A stretch of 58,031 bases of DNA from an uncultured Spirochaetales bacterium (GCA_949287505.1 CASEGX010000056.1:1-58031), one strand, 5' to 3'; positions 24,333 through 32,999 are shown, numbered from the stretch's first letter. A program made the numbers and translations. Notes: generated by a model not told the origin, from the letters alone.

Positions 24333-25010
24333 ATGATATATCTTGTGGAGGATGATCCTTCAATCAGAAAGCTTGTCAGCTATGCCCTGAAGGGTTCTGG
24401 CTATGATGTCAGGCCATTCGAGTCTGGAGAGGAGATGAGTGCGAATGAGGACAAGACCCTGCCAGAGCTTTATCTGCTTGACATCATGCTTCCTGGTAAA
24501 TCAGGACTGGAGATCCTGTCGGAAATCCGCTCAGATCCAGCACGTCGTGATATACCGGTGATTATGCTGACAGCAAAGGGTACTGAGTATGACAAGGTCC
24601 TTGGCCTTGACAGCGGAGCTGATGACTACATCTCAAAACCCTTTGGGATGATGGAGCTTCTGTCACGGATAAAGGCAGTTCTCAGGAGATCGGAGCGGCA
24701 GAAACAGCGTGATGATATCTCCTGGGGTGGTATTTCGATATCACCGTCTTCCCATACTGTCCGTGTGTGCGGCAATAGGGCGGAGCTTACTCTCAAGGAG
24801 TTCAACCTCCTTCTCTATCTGATGGAGAATGAAGGGATTGTCCTCGACAGGGATAGCATCCTCAACACGGTATGGGGCTACTCCTTCGATGGTGAGAACA
24901 GGACAGTTGATGTTCACATAAGGCACCTGAGGGAGAAGCTGGGTGACGAAGGCCAGCGCATTGAAACAGTCAAAGGCGTCGGCTACAGATTCAGGGGACA
25001 CGATGAATAA
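24333..25010 (+). CDS. phoB: PhoB-type response regulator
   Basis: A 225-residue OmpR/PhoB-family regulator. The receiver has the acidic pair in VEDDPS, the phosphoacceptor Asp in [11 protein letters not shown] (about residue 50), Thr in MLTAKG and Lys in YISKPFG. The C-terminal winged helix reads [26 protein letters not shown]...[18 protein letters not shown]...[11 protein letters not shown]. It would bind the direct repeats upstream of pstS and perhaps other phosphate-starvation genes. It starts one base after phoU and overlaps phoR by eight bases. Confidence 0.92.
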   Translation: MIYLVEDDPSIRKLVSYALKGSGYDVRPFESGEEMSANEDKTLPELYLLDIMLPGKSGLEILSEIRSDPARRDIPVIMLTAKGTEYDKVLGLDSGADDYISKPFGMMELLSRIKAVLRRSERQKQRDDISWGGISISPSSHTVRVCGNRAELTLKEFNLLLYLMENEGIVLDRDSILNTVWGYSFDGENRTVDVHIRHLREKLGDEGQRIETVKGVGYRFRGHDE

Positions 25011-26658
25011 AAAGATTTTCCAGACAGTTTTTCTTTCAATCCTGCTTACCCTTGTGCTTACCCTTGCCGTCTCTATTTCTGTCTTTTACACGACATATGA
25101 GAACAGAATAGAGGAGGATCTCTCAGCGGAGCTTGGATTCCTTGCTTCTGCTGCAGAAAGCGGCATGGATATCTCCCTGGTCTCGGTGCCGGGACACAGG
25201 GTAACAATCATCGGAGCGGATGGAACCGTTCTTTTCGAGAGTGAGACAGATGCAGAGATGATGGAGAATCATCTTGAGCGTCCAGAGGTTCAGGCAGCGC
25301 TCCTTTATGGCTTCGGGGAGGATACAAGGGAAAGCCATACGCTTCTTGAGGCTATGCATTATGCGGCTGTAAAACTTTCAGACGGACGCATTCTCCGCCT
25401 CTCGGTTCCTGCAGATAACCTTATTTCGTTCATTATCGAGATGCTCCTGCCAATGGCGCTTATACTGATACTTCTCCTCGTCTTCTTTGCCTGGTTCTCG
25501 ATGAGAGCGGCAAGAAGGATAACGGATCCGATCAATTCAATTGACCTCGAGAATCCGGAAAAAAGCGAGGAATATGAGGAACTTTCACCGCTCCTTTACC
25601 GTATTGCGAAGCAGCAGACGACGATAAAGGAACAGCTTGAGAGTGCAGAGCGCAGAAGTCATGAGTTCTCAATCATCACTGATAACATGGCTGAAGGCCT
25701 TGCCGTGATCGATCCTGAGATGCGCCTTCTTTCCGTGAACAGGGCAGCTTACAGACTCTTTGATTCTGAAGCGGTCCATCAGGGAGACTCTGTTCTTGCT
25801 ATAAACAGATCTGATCTTTTCTCTTCCGTTGTAGCGGATTCCCTTTCCGGAAAGAGAGCAGAGACGATCATTGACAACAAGACAAAAACGCTGCAGATCA
25901 TCGCATCTCCAGTGTTCGAGAACAATGCCGTCACTGGTGCTGTGATTATCATCATGGATATCACGGAGAAGTCCGAGAGGGAGCGGCTGAGAAGGGAGTT
26001 CACTGCGAATGTGAGCCATGAGCTGAAGACACCTCTGACATCCATTTCAGGTTTTGCAGAGCTGCTGAAAAACGGGGGAGTTCCCGAGGAGACTGTGAAG
26101 GATTTCGGCAAGGAGATCTACGACGAGAGCCAGCGCCTGATAGCCCTTGTGCATGACATCATCAGGCTTTCAAAACTTGATGAGGGCGATGGGGAAGAGA
26201 CAATGCAGCGCATTTCCGTTGCAGAGATTGCTTCCTCCGTGGTCTCAAGGCTTTCAAAGAGGGCAGAAAGCTTCGGTGTCTCTCTCACCATCAGGAAAGA
26301 TGATGATGGATATATAAGTGGTTCCGATGTCCTGCTTGATGAGCTTATCTCCAATCTTGTGGATAATGCAATCAAGTATAACAAAAGAGGCGGAAAGGCA
26401 GATGTTTCTGTAAGCCGGAGCGGAGAAGAGGTCATCCTCACCGTGAAGGATACGGGAATCGGAATTCCCGATGAGGACAAGGATAGGGTCTTCGAGCGCT
26501 TCTACAGAGTGGATAAGTCGCGCTCGAGGGCATCCGGAGGAACAGGGCTCGGGCTTTCGATAGTCCGCCACAGCGCCATGTCACTCCATGCATCGATTTC
26601 GATGAAATCAAAGCTTGGAGAGGGCACGGAGATTACAGTGCGTTTCCCCGCCCTCTGA
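25003..26658 (+). CDS. phoR: PhoR-type sensor histidine kinase
   Basis: A 551-residue membrane kinase. Transmembrane helix 1 is at about 6-28, an extracytoplasmic region of about 115 residues follows, and helix 2 is at about 145-170 ([19 protein letters not shown]). After a HAMP-like segment comes a PAS domain ([31 protein letters not shown]), then the dimerisation/phosphoacceptor region [20 protein letters not shown] with the conserved His, and an ATP-binding domain with N, G1 and G2 boxes ([45 protein letters not shown]). The large external domain is more like B. subtilis PhoR than E. coli PhoR. It is the last gene of the pst-pho operon and is followed by a terminator. Confidence 0.92.
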   Translation: MNKKIFQTVFLSILLTLVLTLAVSISVFYTTYENRIEEDLSAELGFLASAAESGMDISLVSVPGHRVTIIGADGTVLFESETDAEMMENHLERPEVQAALLYGFGEDTRESHTLLEAMHYAAVKLSDGRILRLSVPADNLISFIIEMLLPMALILILLLVFFAWFSMRAARRITDPINSIDLENPEKSEEYEELSPLLYRIAKQQTTIKEQLESAERRSHEFSIITDNMAEGLAVIDPEMRLLSVNRAAYRLFDSEAVHQGDSVLAINRSDLFSSVVADSLSGKRAETIIDNKTKTLQIIASPVFENNAVTGAVIIIMDITEKSERERLRREFTANVSHELKTPLTSISGFAELLKNGGVPEETVKDFGKEIYDESQRLIALVHDIIRLSKLDEGDGEETMQRISVAEIASSVVSRLSKRAESFGVSLTIRKDDDGYISGSDVLLDELISNLVDNAIKYNKRGGKADVSVSRSGEEVILTVKDTGIGIPDEDKDRVFERFYRVDKSRSRASGGTGLGLSIVRHSAMSLHASISMKSKLGEGTEITVRFPAL

Positions 26659-26676
26659 AAGCTGCAAGTATATCAG

Positions 26677-26710
26677 CCGGGTGGTCTCTGAGCCTCCCGG
26701 TTTTCTTTTT
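26677..26710 (+). terminator. Rho-independent terminator of the pst-pho operon
   Basis: CCGGG at 26677-26681 pairs with CCCGG at 26696-26700; two more G-C pairs continue inside after one mismatch. TTTTCTTTTT follows (26701-26710). It lies 19 bases after the phoR stop. Confidence 0.85.
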
Positions 26711-26752
26711 GCAACTGCTTTTGAAATCCATATAGAATACGAAATTCCCCTT

Positions 26753-26772
26753 TATAGTGAATATTCACTATA
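26753..26772. promoter_or_regulatory. 20-bp perfect palindrome, likely operator
   Basis: TATAGTGAATATTCACTATA is its own reverse complement over all 20 bases. It lies 20 bases upstream of the -35 of the acyl-CoA synthetase promoter and 31 or more bases past the phoR terminator stem. The size and symmetry fit a TetR- or GntR-type dimeric regulator, several of which control fatty acid genes. No such regulator gene lies in the window. Confidence 0.6.
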
Positions 26773-26791
26773 CATTTGCCACCCATATTGT

Positions 26792-26819
26792 TTGACTTGC
26801 GAACGCAGGCGGATACAAT
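26792..26819 (+). promoter_or_regulatory. Promoter of the acyl-CoA synthetase gene
   Basis: TTGACT (26792-26797), 16-base spacer and TACAAT (26814-26819). The ATG at 26856 has a Shine-Dalgarno AAGGGG, so this gene has an ordinary leader. Confidence 0.65.
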
Positions 26820-26855
26820 CTTAGCTGTTGATCAAAAAGAAATAAGGGGATTGCT

Positions 26856-28571
26856 ATGAAATTCAAAGAAACGCAGCCTTGGAAATTCCTCGATGAATTC
26901 CGCGGAAAGGAATTTGAAGGCGAATGGCCTGATATTAAAACGATGTTCCATATCTCTTGTCTGAGATATCCGGATAACCTGTGTTTCCATGCCTTCTCTC
27001 CGAAAGAGGAGAAGTTCACATACAGAGAAGCTGAGAAGAAGATAAAGGAAGTCTCGTACTATCTTCTCTCTGAGGGTGTGAAGAAAGGAGACCGTATCGG
27101 AGTTTCGGGAAAGAACAGCCCTGAGTGGGCCATTGCCTATCTTGGAGTCATCTATGCCGGCGCTATTGTCGTTCCTCTTGATTACTCACTCAAGGATCAG
27201 GAGATGGAGCATCTCATCTCATTCGGTGGTGTCTCCAGGCTCTTCATCGACAAGGAAAGGATAGATAGGATCAATGCAGATACGCTCGTTGCCAAATACT
27301 CCCTGGAGCCTTCAGACAAAGACATTTTCGTACTGGATATGACAGGAGAGGAGAGGGAAGGTGAGAAAGCCGATGTCAAGGATACTGCGGCAATTCTTTT
27401 CACCTCTGGTACGACAGGAACTCCGAAGGGGGTAATGCTTTCGCACGAAAACCTTGTCTCGGACTGCTATCTTGCACAGGGCAACATGAACATCTATTCA
27501 ACCGATGTCTTCTATGCGATTCTTCCGATTCATCATGCATATACGATGCTCGCGGTATTCTTCGAGTCCTTCTCTGTAGGTGCGGCTACTGTATTCGGCA
27601 AGAAGCTTGTCGTTTCCCAGATTCTCAAAGAACTCAAAGATGGCCATGTCACGATGTTCCTTGCCGTCCCGATGCTCTTCAACAAGATGATAGCAGCCTT
27701 GATGGCCGGGGTCAGAAAGAAAGGCATCGTCGTCTACGGTCTCATAAGAGGCATGATGGGCGTTTCCGGATTCATCAAGAAAGTCTTCGGGGTGAATATA
27801 GGAAAGAAGATGTTCGGATTTCTGCTGAGGAACCTTTCACTGGAGGAGAACAGGATCTGTATCTGCGGTGGCGGCCCGCTTCCTGCATCGACGTTCAAGA
27901 TGTTCAATGAGCTTGGTATCGATTTCGTTCAGGGTTACGGCCTTACAGAGACATCTCCTATTACGCATCTCAATCCTACAGAGGCTTATATTGAGACCTC
28001 GGTCGGAAGGAGAATCCCCGGATGCGAGGTGAAGATCATAGATCCTGACAGCGATGGCAATGGCACGATTTGCATCAAGGGCTCCATGGTCATGCAGGGT
28101 TATTACAATAACAAGGAAGCCACGGATGAGGTTCTTTCTTCCGATGGCTGGCTTAATACGGGAGATGTCGGACACCAGGATGAGAACGGCTATCTTTACC
28201 TTACGGGAAGGAAGAAGAGCGTAATCGTTACAGAAGGTGGAAAGAATGTATTCCCGGAGGAGATCGAGGATCATTTCCAGCTCTTTGATGATATCGATCA
28301 GGTGTGTGTGATCGGCTATCTCCTGGACAAGGCGATGAAGAGCGAGGGAATCAGGGTTCTCATATATCCTTCAGAGAAGTATTCAAAGTCCGTGAACGGT
28401 GACAAGGCTGTCATCGAGAAGCATATGGCAGAGATTGTGGAAGAGGTGAATAAGGAGCTGCAGAGCTACAAGAAGATCACTAAAATCACTGTCGTTGACT
28501 CTCCGATGCCTATGACGAGCACGAAGAAAATCAAGCGCTTCGAAGTCAAGGCAATGTACGACGAAGACTAA
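26856..28571 (+). CDS. AMP-dependent acyl-CoA synthetase (long-chain fatty acid-CoA ligase-like)
   Basis: A 571-residue adenylate-forming enzyme that activates a carboxylic acid with ATP and passes it to CoA or another thiol. Seen: the P-loop-like motif LFTSGTTGTPKGVMLSHENL (around 183-202), QGYGLTETSPITHLNP (A5), NTGDVGHQDENGYLYLTGRKKSVIVTEGGKNVFPEEIE (A7-A8) and, near the end, TSTKKIKRFEV with the catalytic Lys region. The closest functional type is the FadD/AAS-like long-chain synthetase. It has its own promoter and palindromic operator, and a hairpin follows it. Confidence 0.88.
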   Translation: MKFKETQPWKFLDEFRGKEFEGEWPDIKTMFHISCLRYPDNLCFHAFSPKEEKFTYREAEKKIKEVSYYLLSEGVKKGDRIGVSGKNSPEWAIAYLGVIYAGAIVVPLDYSLKDQEMEHLISFGGVSRLFIDKERIDRINADTLVAKYSLEPSDKDIFVLDMTGEEREGEKADVKDTAAILFTSGTTGTPKGVMLSHENLVSDCYLAQGNMNIYSTDVFYAILPIHHAYTMLAVFFESFSVGAATVFGKKLVVSQILKELKDGHVTMFLAVPMLFNKMIAALMAGVRKKGIVVYGLIRGMMGVSGFIKKVFGVNIGKKMFGFLLRNLSLEENRICICGGGPLPASTFKMFNELGIDFVQGYGLTETSPITHLNPTEAYIETSVGRRIPGCEVKIIDPDSDGNGTICIKGSMVMQGYYNNKEATDEVLSSDGWLNTGDVGHQDENGYLYLTGRKKSVIVTEGGKNVFPEEIEDHFQLFDDIDQVCVIGYLLDKAMKSEGIRVLIYPSEKYSKSVNGDKAVIEKHMAEIVEEVNKELQSYKKITKITVVDSPMPMTSTKKIKRFEVKAMYDED

Positions 28572-28580
28572 ACTTTGCTG

Positions 28581-28602
28581 GACGGCTTGCAAAAGAGCCG
28601 TT
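28581..28602 (+). terminator. Hairpin terminator overlapping the yhbY promoter
   Basis: ACGGCT (28582-28587) pairs with AGCCGT (28596-28601) around an eight-base loop, ten bases after the synthetase stop. The T-tract is weak (CTTTATCTTT after a short gap). The loop contains the -35 (TTGCAA) and the T-rich tail contains the -10 of the next gene, so terminator and promoter share bases. Confidence 0.5.
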
Positions 28603-28615
28603 CAGGCTTTATCTT
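28587..28615 (+). promoter_or_regulatory. Promoter of the YhbY-like gene (leaderless type)
   Basis: TTGCAA (28587-28592), 17-base spacer and TATCTT (28610-28615). Only nine bases without a Shine-Dalgarno separate the -10 from the ATG at 28625. Confidence 0.6.
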
Positions 28616-28624
28616 TCGTGTGTT

Positions 28625-28918
28625 ATGGAACTCAAGAGTTATCAGAGAGCATTCCTGCGTTCGCAGGCACAGCAGCTCGATCCAGTTGTATATGTCGGAA
28701 AGGATGGGTTTACAGATGGCGTTGCAACAGCCCTCGATAATGCCCTTACATCCCATGAGCTTGTAAAGGTCAGATTCACAGCATCCAAGGATGAAGTGAG
28801 GGAGATTTCATCAGCTCTGGAAAAGGCCACTTCCTCGACTCTTGTGGCCATCACAGGATTCACGGCAGTCTTTTTCCGTCAGGATCCGGATTCTCCTGAA
28901 CGCATCTACCGTATCTGA
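28625..28918 (+). CDS. yhbY: YhbY-family (CRM domain) RNA-binding protein
   Basis: A 97-residue single CRM domain, known from ribosome assembly (binding to pre-50S) and from group II intron splicing factors. The fold signature is QRAFLRSQAQQLDPVVYVGKDGFTDGVATALDNALTSHELVKVRF followed by the GxxG-like and strand segments TLVAITGFTAVFFRQD. No Shine-Dalgarno is visible before the ATG, but a promoter ends nine bases upstream. Confidence 0.92.
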   Translation: MELKSYQRAFLRSQAQQLDPVVYVGKDGFTDGVATALDNALTSHELVKVRFTASKDEVREISSALEKATSSTLVAITGFTAVFFRQDPDSPERIYRI

Positions 28919-28958
28919 CGGGAGTGATGAAGATCCTTTCTTCTGCTAGAATGTGTCT

Positions 28959-29441
28959 ATGAAAGCAGCAGTGAAAGACATACTTGAAGAGCAGGAGAGG
29001 GTTCTCCGTTTTAAGAGCATCTCATTTTCCGCATTGCATGAAATCGGAGAGCACATCATCTCCCTTGCCCGTGAGCGTGGAGGAAGCGTGTATGTTCAGA
29101 TACGCATCTCGGGGGATGTTGTCTATGCAACGGCGATGGATGGGACATCCAGGAATAATATCTCATGGGCCAGAAGAAAGGCAAATACGGCAGAGTATTC
29201 TGCAAGAAGCTCAATGCTTGATGGCTTGATAAACAGAGAAAAGGGACGGTCTTTGGAAGAGCGAGGGCTTTCTCTATTCGACTATACCGAAGAAGGTGGC
29301 TCATTTCCCATCCTGCTTGAAAGCGGTATTGCTGTGGGATCTGTCACTGTCTCTGGGATGAAAAGCGAGGAAGACCACCAGATTGCCGCAGATGCACTTG
29401 CATCTTATCTTGGCTTGTCCATTCCATCTATTCTTAGTTGA
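28959..29441 (+). CDS. UPF0303/HbpS-like family protein
   Basis: A 160-residue protein with the UPF0303 (YBR137W-like, haem-degrading domain clan) pattern: LRFKSISFSALHEIGEHIISLARERGGSVYVQIRISGDVVYATAMDGTSRNNISWARRKANTAEYSARSS, then a GGSFPILLESGIAVGSVTVSGM strand-loop-strand segment near the C-terminus. The molecular role of the family is not settled. I use the ATG at 28959: an extended -10 (TGCTAGAAT, hexamer 28947-28952) ends six bases upstream and no Shine-Dalgarno is present, so it is another probable leaderless gene. Confidence 0.82.
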   Translation: MKAAVKDILEEQERVLRFKSISFSALHEIGEHIISLARERGGSVYVQIRISGDVVYATAMDGTSRNNISWARRKANTAEYSARSSMLDGLINREKGRSLEERGLSLFDYTEEGGSFPILLESGIAVGSVTVSGMKSEEDHQIAADALASYLGLSIPSILS

Positions 29442-29466
29442 TTTTACAAAAAGGCGGCAAAATATT

Positions 29467-29529
29467 TTGCTCATTGCCTGATTTTCTGCTAAATTTAAGC
29501 CTGAACAATTTATTCCGGGGTGACCCGGA
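29467..29529 (+). promoter_or_regulatory. Promoter and leader hairpin of the AraC-family gene
   Basis: TTGCTC (29467-29472), 17-base spacer and TAAATT (29490-29495) with an extended TGC. The leader then holds a short stem-loop, TCCGGG (29514-29519) and CCCGGA (29524-29529) around GTGA, just before a weak Shine-Dalgarno-like AGAGG and the ATG at 29544. Confidence 0.55.
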
Positions 29530-29543
29530 TAGAGGATTGAAGC

Positions 29544-30437
29544 ATGTATACACCATTTTTGTTTAGCACTTCTGAGCAGGAACTTCACTATGTCCTCTTG
29601 CATAAGAAAGCGACTGAAGCCTTTCCGCTTCACTGGCATGATGAGATTGAGATATCCCTTGTGCTTAGTGGCGAACTGAATCTTTTCCTGAATGGCGAGT
29701 GTCTCTCTGTAAAAGCGGGGAATGCCGTGTTCATCAACTCCGGAGACTGTCATTACTATCTTCCGGAGGAAGCAGAGTTCACCTGTCTGCTCTTCTCTCC
29801 CGATCTCCTTTCCGGCACACCGGGTAGCAGCGCTCTGATAGAAAACGTGAAAGAACGCATCGGAAGGAACTCAAAGACGATGGATAACTGGAAGAATGAG
29901 GATAGGGCAAAGCTGAGAGATCTGTTCTCTTTCCTTGAATCCCTCGACAGCTCATCATTTTCCTATAGTCTTCTTGTCAGGTCTGCCATTTTCCGCATTG
30001 TAGCGATGATTGCCGATGACAGCATAAACCCTGCATCCTCGACGCCTTCATCTGTTGAGTTCAACAAGGTCAGAAACCGCATCAGCGATGTCTTCAGATA
30101 TATTGAAGAGCATTATATGGAACCTCTGTCACTGCCAGAAGCTGCAGCAGCTTCCGGATATGTTCCGACATATTTCTCCAGAGTCTTCAAGACATGCACC
30201 GGTATGACATTCTATGATTACCTTACAGTATTTCGTATAAGGAAGGCTGAGATGCAGCTGACGGAGACAAATGACAGCATTGCAGCTGTCGCAGCCGCAT
30301 CGGGATTCAGCAGCGTCAAGACTTTTGACAGAGTCTTCAAGGAACAGCTTGGAATCTCTCCGCTGAAATTCCGTAAGCAGTATGCAGCGGGTAAAACGTC
30401 GGGGCGGAAAAAGAAAATCAAGGACGGGAGGCTTTGA
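29544..30437 (+). CDS. AraC-family transcriptional regulator with cupin domain
   Basis: A 297-residue regulator. The N-terminal cupin sensor is clear (FPLHWHDEIEISLVLSGELNLFLNGECLSVKAGNAVFINSGDCHYY, about 27-75). The C-terminal double helix-turn-helix reads LSLPEAAAASGYVPTYFSRVFKTCTGMTFYDYLTVFRIRKAEMQLTETNDSIAAVAAASGFSSVKTFDRVFKEQLGISPLKFRKQY. Cupin-AraC proteins usually sense a sugar or glycoside and activate nearby transport or hydrolase genes, but its direct neighbours (UPF0303, suf) give no such target. The stop lies within the terminator stem. Confidence 0.9.
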   Translation: MYTPFLFSTSEQELHYVLLHKKATEAFPLHWHDEIEISLVLSGELNLFLNGECLSVKAGNAVFINSGDCHYYLPEEAEFTCLLFSPDLLSGTPGSSALIENVKERIGRNSKTMDNWKNEDRAKLRDLFSFLESLDSSSFSYSLLVRSAIFRIVAMIADDSINPASSTPSSVEFNKVRNRISDVFRYIEEHYMEPLSLPEAAAASGYVPTYFSRVFKTCTGMTFYDYLTVFRIRKAEMQLTETNDSIAAVAAASGFSSVKTFDRVFKEQLGISPLKFRKQYAAGKTSGRKKKIKDGRL

Positions 30438-30456
30438 GGCCTCCTTTCCTTTTTCC
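30427..30456 (+). terminator. Rho-independent terminator
   Basis: GGAGGC (30427-30432) and GCCTCC (30439-30444) with a six-base loop, followed by TTTCCTTTTTCC. The araC-type stop codon lies inside the hairpin. Confidence 0.75.
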
Positions 30457-30490
30457 ACTCCTCCTTGTATCTTCTTGCTGAGGAGTTCAT

Positions 30491-31234
30491 ATGCTGGAAC
30501 TTAGAAATATAAGCTGGAACACTCCCGATGGTCGAAGTGTTATACGCGGCGTATCGCTCACGATACCAGAGAGCGGCATGACCGTGATAACCGGACCAAA
30601 CGGCGGTGGAAAGACTACGCTTGCAAAGATCATTGCAGGCATTGTCACACCTCTTGAGGGAAGGATCTTCTTTCAGGGGGAGGATATAACGGATCTTGAT
30701 GTCACAGAGCGTGCAAGGCGTGGAATAAGCTACGCTTTCCAGCAGCCTGTGAGATTCAAGGGAATAACGGTCCGTTCGCTTCTTGAGATAGCGAATGGCA
30801 GCAAGCTTGATGAGAAGGATCTCTGCGCATTGCTTTCAAAGGTCGGGCTCTGTGCCAGGGACTATGAGGACAGGGAAGTCAATGCATCGCTTTCCGGAGG
30901 AGAGATCAAAAGAATTGAGATTGCCTCAGTCCTGGCAAGAAAGGCAAAGCTTACTGTCTTTGATGAGCCTGAGGCCGGTATCGATCTCTGGTCATTTGAC
31001 GGTCTTATCGATGCATTCCAGGAAATAAAGAAAGATCCTGACAGGGCTGAGATAATCATCTCGCATCAGGAGAGGATTCTTTCTGTTGCGGACAGGATTG
31101 TCGTGATAGAAGACGGGGCTGTCCGGATGGAGGGAGACCGTGATGAGATTCTTCCTTCGATCATCTCTTCATCTCATTGTCCTATCTGCCCGAAGTCTTC
31201 TGTAAAGGGGGTGAGCCATGCAGAGCACAACTGA
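30491..31234 (+). CDS. sufC: Fe-S cluster assembly ATPase SufC
   Basis: A 247-residue ABC-type ATPase of the SUF system. Walker A GPNGGGKTTLAK is at 35-46, Q-loop ISYAFQQPVRFKGITVRSLL, signature LSGGEIKRIEIASVLARKAKLTVFDEPEAGIDLWSF with Walker B, and IIISHQERI with the switch His; the EPEAGIDLWSF sequence is typical of archaeal-type SufC. The tail HCPICPKS holds two Cys. It forms a complex with the SufB-like protein encoded next (17-base overlap). Only these two suf genes are present here, without sufS, sufU or sufE. Confidence 0.9.
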   Translation: MLELRNISWNTPDGRSVIRGVSLTIPESGMTVITGPNGGGKTTLAKIIAGIVTPLEGRIFFQGEDITDLDVTERARRGISYAFQQPVRFKGITVRSLLEIANGSKLDEKDLCALLSKVGLCARDYEDREVNASLSGGEIKRIEIASVLARKAKLTVFDEPEAGIDLWSFDGLIDAFQEIKKDPDRAEIIISHQERILSVADRIVVIEDGAVRMEGDRDEILPSIISSSHCPICPKSSVKGVSHAEHN

Positions 31235-32135
31235 GGAGATTCTGAAGATAGTCTCGGACTGGAAGGGTTCATTCTGCGGCGCCTATTCCATCAGAGAGGA
31301 TGGAAAGGGTATTGCGAGAATGAGCACTGAGCATGTGCACATTGAACCCAAGAAGGATAAGCCAGGTCTGGATATAACGGTTGATGACGGGACGAGAGGA
31401 GAGAGCCTTGCAATCCCTGCATGTGTGACGCATGGCAATGTAGATGATCTTGTCTACAATGATTTCTATATCGGCTCGGATTGTGATGTGACCATCATTG
31501 CAGGCTGCGGTGTCCATACAGACAACGGAGAGCCTGCAAGGCATAATGGCATACACCGTTTCTTCATTAAGGACAGATCAAGGGTTAAGTACATAGAGAA
31601 ACATGTCGGGCTTGGAAAGGGAATGGGCAGGAAATCCATAGATCCTGTTACAGACATAACCCTGGGAGAGGACAGCACGATGGAGATGGATACATCGCAG
31701 ATCGGTGGTGTAACCGACTCCAGAAGAGTGACAAGAGGTGTCGTCGGCAAGGGAAGCAGCCTTATAATCCACGAACGCCTTCTTACGGAGAAGAGTCAGA
31801 GTGCAACAACAGAGTTCTCCGTTGACATGAATGGAGCAGACAGCTCTGTTGATCTGATATCACGATCGGTTGCTAAGGATGAGTCCCATCAGTCGTACCA
31901 CTCGGTTATAAAAGGGAATGCAAGATGCACGGGCCACAGCGAGTGCGATGCGATAATCACAGGGCATGGAACTGTAAGCGCCACGCCGCAGCTCGATGCG
32001 AACGACATCGATGCCTCCCTTATACATGAGGCTGCGATAGGAAAGATTGCAGGTGAGCAGCTTCTGAAGCTCCGTACCTTCGGTCTTGCAGAAGAGGAAG
32101 CTGAAAAGGAAATCATAAAAGGATTCCTCCGATGA
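31218..32135 (+). CDS. sufB: SufB/SufD-like Fe-S scaffold protein (short form)
   Basis: A 305-residue SufBD-family scaffold, much shorter than E. coli SufB (about 495). The right-handed beta-helix core can be read as repeated strands (DCDVTIIAGCGVHTDNGEPARHNGIHRFFIKDRSRVKYIEKHVGLGKG...DSTMEMDTSQIGGVTDSRRVTRGVVGKGSSLIIHERLLTE), and the C-terminal HSECDAIITGHGTVSATPQLDANDIDASLIHEAAIGKIAGEQLLKLRTFGLAEEEAEKEIIKGFL is the SufC-binding end. Asn-Asp-Ile-Asp and HEAAIG occur at the usual cluster-ligand region. The SufB-SufC two-gene layout is the reduced arrangement of many archaea and anaerobes, described as the minimal SUF or SMS type. A hairpin terminator follows. Confidence 0.88.
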   Translation: MQSTTEEILKIVSDWKGSFCGAYSIREDGKGIARMSTEHVHIEPKKDKPGLDITVDDGTRGESLAIPACVTHGNVDDLVYNDFYIGSDCDVTIIAGCGVHTDNGEPARHNGIHRFFIKDRSRVKYIEKHVGLGKGMGRKSIDPVTDITLGEDSTMEMDTSQIGGVTDSRRVTRGVVGKGSSLIIHERLLTEKSQSATTEFSVDMNGADSSVDLISRSVAKDESHQSYHSVIKGNARCTGHSECDAIITGHGTVSATPQLDANDIDASLIHEAAIGKIAGEQLLKLRTFGLAEEEAEKEIIKGFLR

Positions 32136-32142
32136 TCCATGG

Positions 32143-32170
32143 CCGGGAGATATTTCTCCCGGTCTTCACT
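32143..32170 (+). terminator. Hairpin terminator after sufB
   Basis: CCGGGAGA (32143-32150) pairs perfectly with TCTCCCGG (32155-32162) around TATT, eight bases after the stop. The following TCTTCACTATTC is only weakly T-rich. Confidence 0.6.
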
Positions 32171-32231
32171 ATTCATGAACAGTTAACACTCTGAAAATCC
32201 ATATTTCACCAAGAAATGTTCTAATACTGCC

Positions 32232-32801
32232 GTGAGATTGATAAGCCACATAAAACTTGGACTTCACGTCATGAGAAAGCATCCCATGGGGTTCTTCGGG
32301 TCTTTGTCATTCCTTTTCGGCAGCATTCAGCCAGATATCTGTTTTCTCTCTTATTTCTGTGATGTCGAGCCGGGAGACGAGAGAAGAGGTCACAGTTACA
32401 GTACAGCAATCAGACGCATACAAGAGCTTGAGTCTAAGCTTTCAAAAGACAGTATTACAGCTCTATACGTCCTTGGTAAAATTGTACACTATGCAGCAGA
32501 CAGCTTCACATATCCTCATAACACTTCCTTGTTTCATGGAACACTGAAAGAACATATGAGGTATGAACGGATCCTGGATGAGACGCTAAGCGATGCGCTT
32601 GAAAGCGAAAGGTATTCAGGTGGCAATCAGACATTTTCCGAAGTCTCATCATTTGTCACAGAATGGCATAGTTTTTATGAGAAGCATGAACCCTCTGCAG
32701 AATGTGATGTATCCTACATAGTTTCAATAGTATTCATGATTGTAGCTTCATTTGGTTATGTATCTGAACCAGCAATAAAACGTACAGTTGCTGTAAGATA
32801 A
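32232..32801 (+). CDS. Zinc-dependent phospholipase C-like protein
   Basis: A 189-residue helical protein resembling the PF00882 (zinc-dependent phospholipase C / S1-P1 nuclease-like) proteins of gut bacteria. Potential metal ligands are His at RISHIKLG-type N-terminus (SHIKLGLHV), Asp in SIQPDICF, His in HSYS, and the helix KIVHYAADSFTYPHN...HGTLKEHMRYE, an HxxxD and HxxYE arrangement. There is no signal peptide, unlike classical phospholipase C, so a cytoplasmic hydrolase is inferred. The GTG at 32232 has no Shine-Dalgarno; TAATAC lies four to nine bases upstream. The stretch after it is AT-rich. Confidence 0.65.
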   Translation: MRLISHIKLGLHVMRKHPMGFFGSLSFLFGSIQPDICFLSYFCDVEPGDERRGHSYSTAIRRIQELESKLSKDSITALYVLGKIVHYAADSFTYPHNTSLFHGTLKEHMRYERILDETLSDALESERYSGGNQTFSEVSSFVTEWHSFYEKHEPSAECDVSYIVSIVFMIVASFGYVSEPAIKRTVAVR

Positions 32802-32930
32802 AATATAGTTCATCTAATAAACAAGTATTAAAACAAATTTGTTTTATATCATAACAATATAATATAAACGTATTTCAATCATCCTTTATCTGATTCTGCG
32901 ATTTTCTTTCTCAAAAAAAGTTATTCAGGC

Positions 32931-32967
32931 TTGATAAATTTCTACCGGGGGGGGGGTAGCCTATAGG
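32931..32967 (+). promoter_or_regulatory. G10 homopolymer tract in the promoter of the large lipoprotein gene
   Basis: Ten consecutive G (32947-32956) lie between a -35-like TTGATA (32931-32936) and the -10-like sequences TAGCCT (32957-32962) or TATAGG (32962-32967). With ten G the spacer is 20 or 25 bases, longer than the 16-18 optimum, so changes in tract length would move the promoter in or out of register. The palindrome GCCTATAGGC follows immediately. It is the only long homopolymer of G or C in the window. Confidence 0.6.
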
Positions 32968-32999
32968 CATAGAAAATCTATGGAGGAGATGAGAATACG

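Noticed and set aside
32184..32191. A TTAACA copy upstream of the phospholipase C-like gene as a second Pho box
   Set aside because: It is a single copy without the 11-base-phased partner.
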